From Brugia malayi (Eukaryota > Nematoda > Chromadorea > Rhabditida > Onchocercidae), in contig NW_025062292.1 in assembly GCF_000002995.4 (NCBI RefSeq), positions 16,401 to 80,400 on the forward strand: 64,000 nucleotides of DNA, in the 5' to 3' direction. This document shows, in pieces, positions 61,476 through 64,000 of this stretch. Within the stretch, counting starts at the first letter, position 1; the number at the start of each line of letters is the position of its first letter. A program made the position numbers and the translations under genes. Under the pieces are notes generated by a model. It saw only the letters and a program-made list of their open reading frames with translations, made no database searches and had not been told where the DNA came from.

Positions 61476-64000
61476 TTAATGCTCATCCTTTACGATACCC
61501 AGTGTGGACTCAAGTTCTTGAAATGTTGGTCGTCGAGATGGATCTTCTTCCCAGCAACGTATCATTATTTTTTTCACCTTCATTGGCGCTTTCTAAAAAT
61601 AATCTAGTCACTTTCATTTGAAGAAGTCACTGCATATGTTAATTGATAATGTGCTACTGAAAATAAATTCCAATATTTTAAGATATATCGTTCTTTGCAT
61701 AATGGTATACATACAGTTTGTTGGAATTGTGCTAATAAGGAATACGAAAAAATACATGATTAAGGCTCTTTCTTTTATGACTAAGAAACTTATTTTTAGC
61801 GTTACTAACAGAGAAACTTACAAGAACGCCAAAAGCGTCACTGATGGAGAAACTTACAAGGACGCCAAAAGCCCAGACGTCGGTCTCCTTAGAAAAGTCG
61901 TGTCTCAACATGGTTTCTGGAGCCAACCACCCTACAGAAATACTCTCCAAAGGTTCCTTATGAATAAATAGTGGGTTATAGAAAAGCAACCTTTGGAAGT
62001 GGCAAGCGTCTTTGACTGTGGATAACAAACGACCGGATTTCCATGTTTGATAGACCTCGATAAGGTATATCGCCGTCTTCATAAATTTCCCACATCTCAA
62101 ATTTTGTTGAAATGAAACGATAAAAGCCAACCGAAAAAAGAGTATCTGCAGTGTCGTAAGTAATCTCTTTAAAAATGACAGAATATGAAGCATTACTGTA
62201 ATACACTTCGTCTAAATACATGATTAAGGCTCTTTCTTTTATGGCTAAGAAACTTATTTTTAGCGTTACTAACAGAGAAACTTGCAAGAACGCCAAAAGC
62301 GTCACTGATGGAGAAACTTACAAGGACGCCAAAAGCGTCACTGATGGAGAAACTTACAAGGACGCCAAAAGCCCAGACGTCGGTCTCCTTAGAAAAGTCG
62401 TGTCTCAACATGGTTTCTGGAGCCAACCACCCTACAGAAATACTCTCCAAAGGTTCCTTATGAATAAATAGTGGGCACCGGTCTGATCCAGCATAGCAAA
62501 AATTAGCCAATTTCAACTTCATATTTCTATCGATTAGACAATTCTCTGCTTTCACATCTCTGAATTATAATTTCGAGAGATTTTCGAAATTAATACACCA
62601 ATCAAAATTTTATCAGTTGTCCTCCCTCATCGCTTTTTACATTCACTGAAGAAGTTTTTGCTATTCCCCTATTTTATTTTGGGATTTTATAATAATTTTT
62701 TAATTGACCTGAGAAGCATTTTAAAGTACGTTGAAAAATCCGGAAAGAAAAAGTGAACCAAATAAAATACATTACTTTTATAGCACATCAATATCACCAG
62801 TAAATCTCGAGATTTCGAAAGAAAAACTAATCACTTATGGACATATCCTTTCTCAGTGAGATATTTCAGTGCAGCTGCTGCTTCGGCTGCATAGCGTGCT
62901 TTCTGGTCTTTTCGAGCTTCTTTTTTTTGTAGAAGTGTTAGCAATTTCACTAAATTTTCAATTTGTATTTTCATCCCCAATGTGCATTCTTATTTTGAAT
63001 ACTAGACGTTTCGACAAAAATCATTTAACTCGAGCATTTCAGATGTTATAGCCTTATCTGTTTCAATTTTTTAAAATTATTTTCAGGGTTATAGTTGTAC
63101 GTTACAAGTTATGCAATTTCCAGAAGAAAACAATTATAAAATATTTGAGAAATTATAAAGTATACGTCATAAGTATTAAGTAATAAATTATAGGTTGTAA
63201 ATTATAGCCCTTAACTACGGAATAAGCAGTAATATGGTCATAGATTATAAGTAATAATAGATTGTAGGTTTGAAGTAATCTTACGTCAATCTCAAAAAAA
63301 AAAAAAATTGCAGCTGTAAAATATAAAATATAAATTGTAAGTTACAGGTTTAGTCTATAGGTTACGATTTATAACCAACGATAATTAAAAACGAAATTTT
63401 CTTACTTTGACAAAGTCCAACAATCATAGTAAACGGAAGAGCTGTAATAATAACACCATAAAACTGTAAAATATTCGGATGTGATAATTTTTTCAGAATG
63501 CGAGCTTCAGCCAAGAATTGCTTCCTACTTTCTATTACTAACTGCTTACTTGTAAGCAGCATGGCTGCAGCTTGAATTTTTTCTTTTTCAACACAAACAA
63601 GCACTTCATAAGTCTGAAAGAAAAAGAATGAGAAAAAACAAGTGCATTTGTTCAGATTAGTATAACGACTAGTAAAGAAATTTTATGAAGAACTAACTCT
63701 CATCCGGTAACATTCAGAAATATCTCTGAGCAACCGTACAATACAAGATGGCATCAAATTCCAAGATGCAAGAAAAATCGGATTCTTCAAAACAATTTGT
63801 TTCGGTGTCACGGGCGTCTTCGTATTTTGATGCCAGTGTAGTAGTGAACCTATACTATGATCCTGAATAACTATTATATCGGACCTGTGACAGGTACATA
63901 ATCACTACTTGTATTTAATTAGAGGTAAAAGGTTCTTTAGTATCTATCATCAAATTTATTTCCAAAACGCAAATTAAAATTTCAGCTTTAATAATTATCA
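61476..64000 (-). CDS. SH2-domain Fes/Fer-like protein, predicted pseudokinase (3' part)
   Basis: Exons (minus): 63862-63698 (end of SH2), 63613-63406 (N-lobe: FLAEARILKKLSHPNILQFY), 62988-62835 (AAEAAAALKYLTEKGYVH), 62559-62358 (DVKAENCLID; KLANFCYAG; VGWLAPETML; FSKETDVWAFGVL), 62095-61991 (MWEIYEDGDIPYRGLSNMEI) and 61592-61476 (IMIRCWEEDPSRRPTFQELE, stop). All six phases agree. The 5' exons lie beyond the right edge. No glycine loop is seen; the VAVK lysine position reads AAAM, with Met; HRD reads HKD; DFG reads NFC. Such a protein should bind phosphotyrosine but probably not transfer phosphate. Nematodes have many Fes/Fer-like genes, several sperm-related. Confidence 0.88.
61750..61975 (-). 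repeat. displaced duplicate of a kinase exon end and intron
   Basis: 226 bp, nearly identical to 62214-62475 but with one 36-bp unit fewer. On the minus strand it carries HKEPLESISVGWLAPETM to FGVL plus the donor and intron start. It lies after the exon that should follow it, and no AG acceptor precedes it, so it is probably an intronic relic. Confidence 0.9.
62214..62475 (-). repeat. parent copy of the duplicated exon-intron segment, with 36-bp tandem units
   Basis: It contains the true exon end (62358) followed by 36-bp units reading VSFSISDAFGVL in frame. Each unit ends in a splice donor (GTAAGT, GTAAGT, then GCAAGT). Confidence 0.9.
63497..64000 (-). repeat. inverted duplication, right arm
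   Basis: Counterpart of 53994-54497, about 9 kb away. This arm belongs to the complete gene: sequence continues past the break point (63497) into the rest of the N-lobe exon. Confidence 0.92.

Noticed and set aside
61618..62471. Plus-strand ORFs over the kinase exons
   Set aside because: Antisense of the duplicated kinase exon; the minus-strand frame carries all kinase motifs.

Overview
The window is nuclear DNA from an animal, most likely a parasitic nematode (Spirurina/clade III is my inference). It is AT-rich, its genes have many short introns, and it carries nematode-type genes: a ZP-domain cuticlin, a Fes/Fer-like SH2 kinase, a polyubiquitin with a 3' splice site just before its ATG, and a BEL/Pao retrotransposon with an env-like gene. 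Nothing prokaryotic is visible. No tRNA, rRNA or CRISPR was recognised. Exon coordinates were read by eye from GT/GC..AG sites and frame continuity.

Layout. 1-8.1 kb: scattered exon-like pieces on both strands, ending in a 62-bp minisatellite (8075-8980). 8981-16822: a full-length BEL/Pao element with two 408-bp LTRs and a 5-bp target duplication, inserted inside that minisatellite, which resumes at 16823. 17-21 kb: a metallo-beta-lactamase-fold (MBLAC1-like) gene on the minus strand plus isolated exons. 22.8-26.1 kb: a minus-strand coiled-coil/leucine-rich gene. 28-30.2 kb: a DP (E2F partner) gene with an internal deletion. 31-34.1 kb: minus-strand exons of a membrane protein and of a secreted cysteine-rich proprotein. 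35.2-37.8 kb: a cuticlin-like ZP gene with frameshifts. 39.8-45.9 kb: decayed relatives of the BEL element, including a solo LTR, around minus-strand host exons. 50.7-52.4 kb: a second LTR-like repeat family. 53.5-54.5 kb: the truncated 5' end of an SH2-kinase gene. 59.0-60.6 kb: polyubiquitin. 61.2-64.0 kb: the 3' part of the same SH2-kinase gene on the minus strand.

The most interesting points are these. The SH2-kinase gene has intact splicing phases but lacks the key ATP-binding and DFG residues, so it looks like a pseudokinase. Its 5' portion is duplicated in inverted orientation 9 kb away. A 36-bp in-frame unit carrying a splice donor is tandemly repeated at one of its exon ends. The polyubiquitin gene has degenerating middle repeats and a fossil ubiquitin repeat inside an intron. 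The retroelement env has a cysteine-bounded segment that recalls class III (gB-like) fusion proteins. Many genes here carry single-base frame breaks, so either this is a decaying region or the assembly has residual indel errors; the sequence alone cannot decide.
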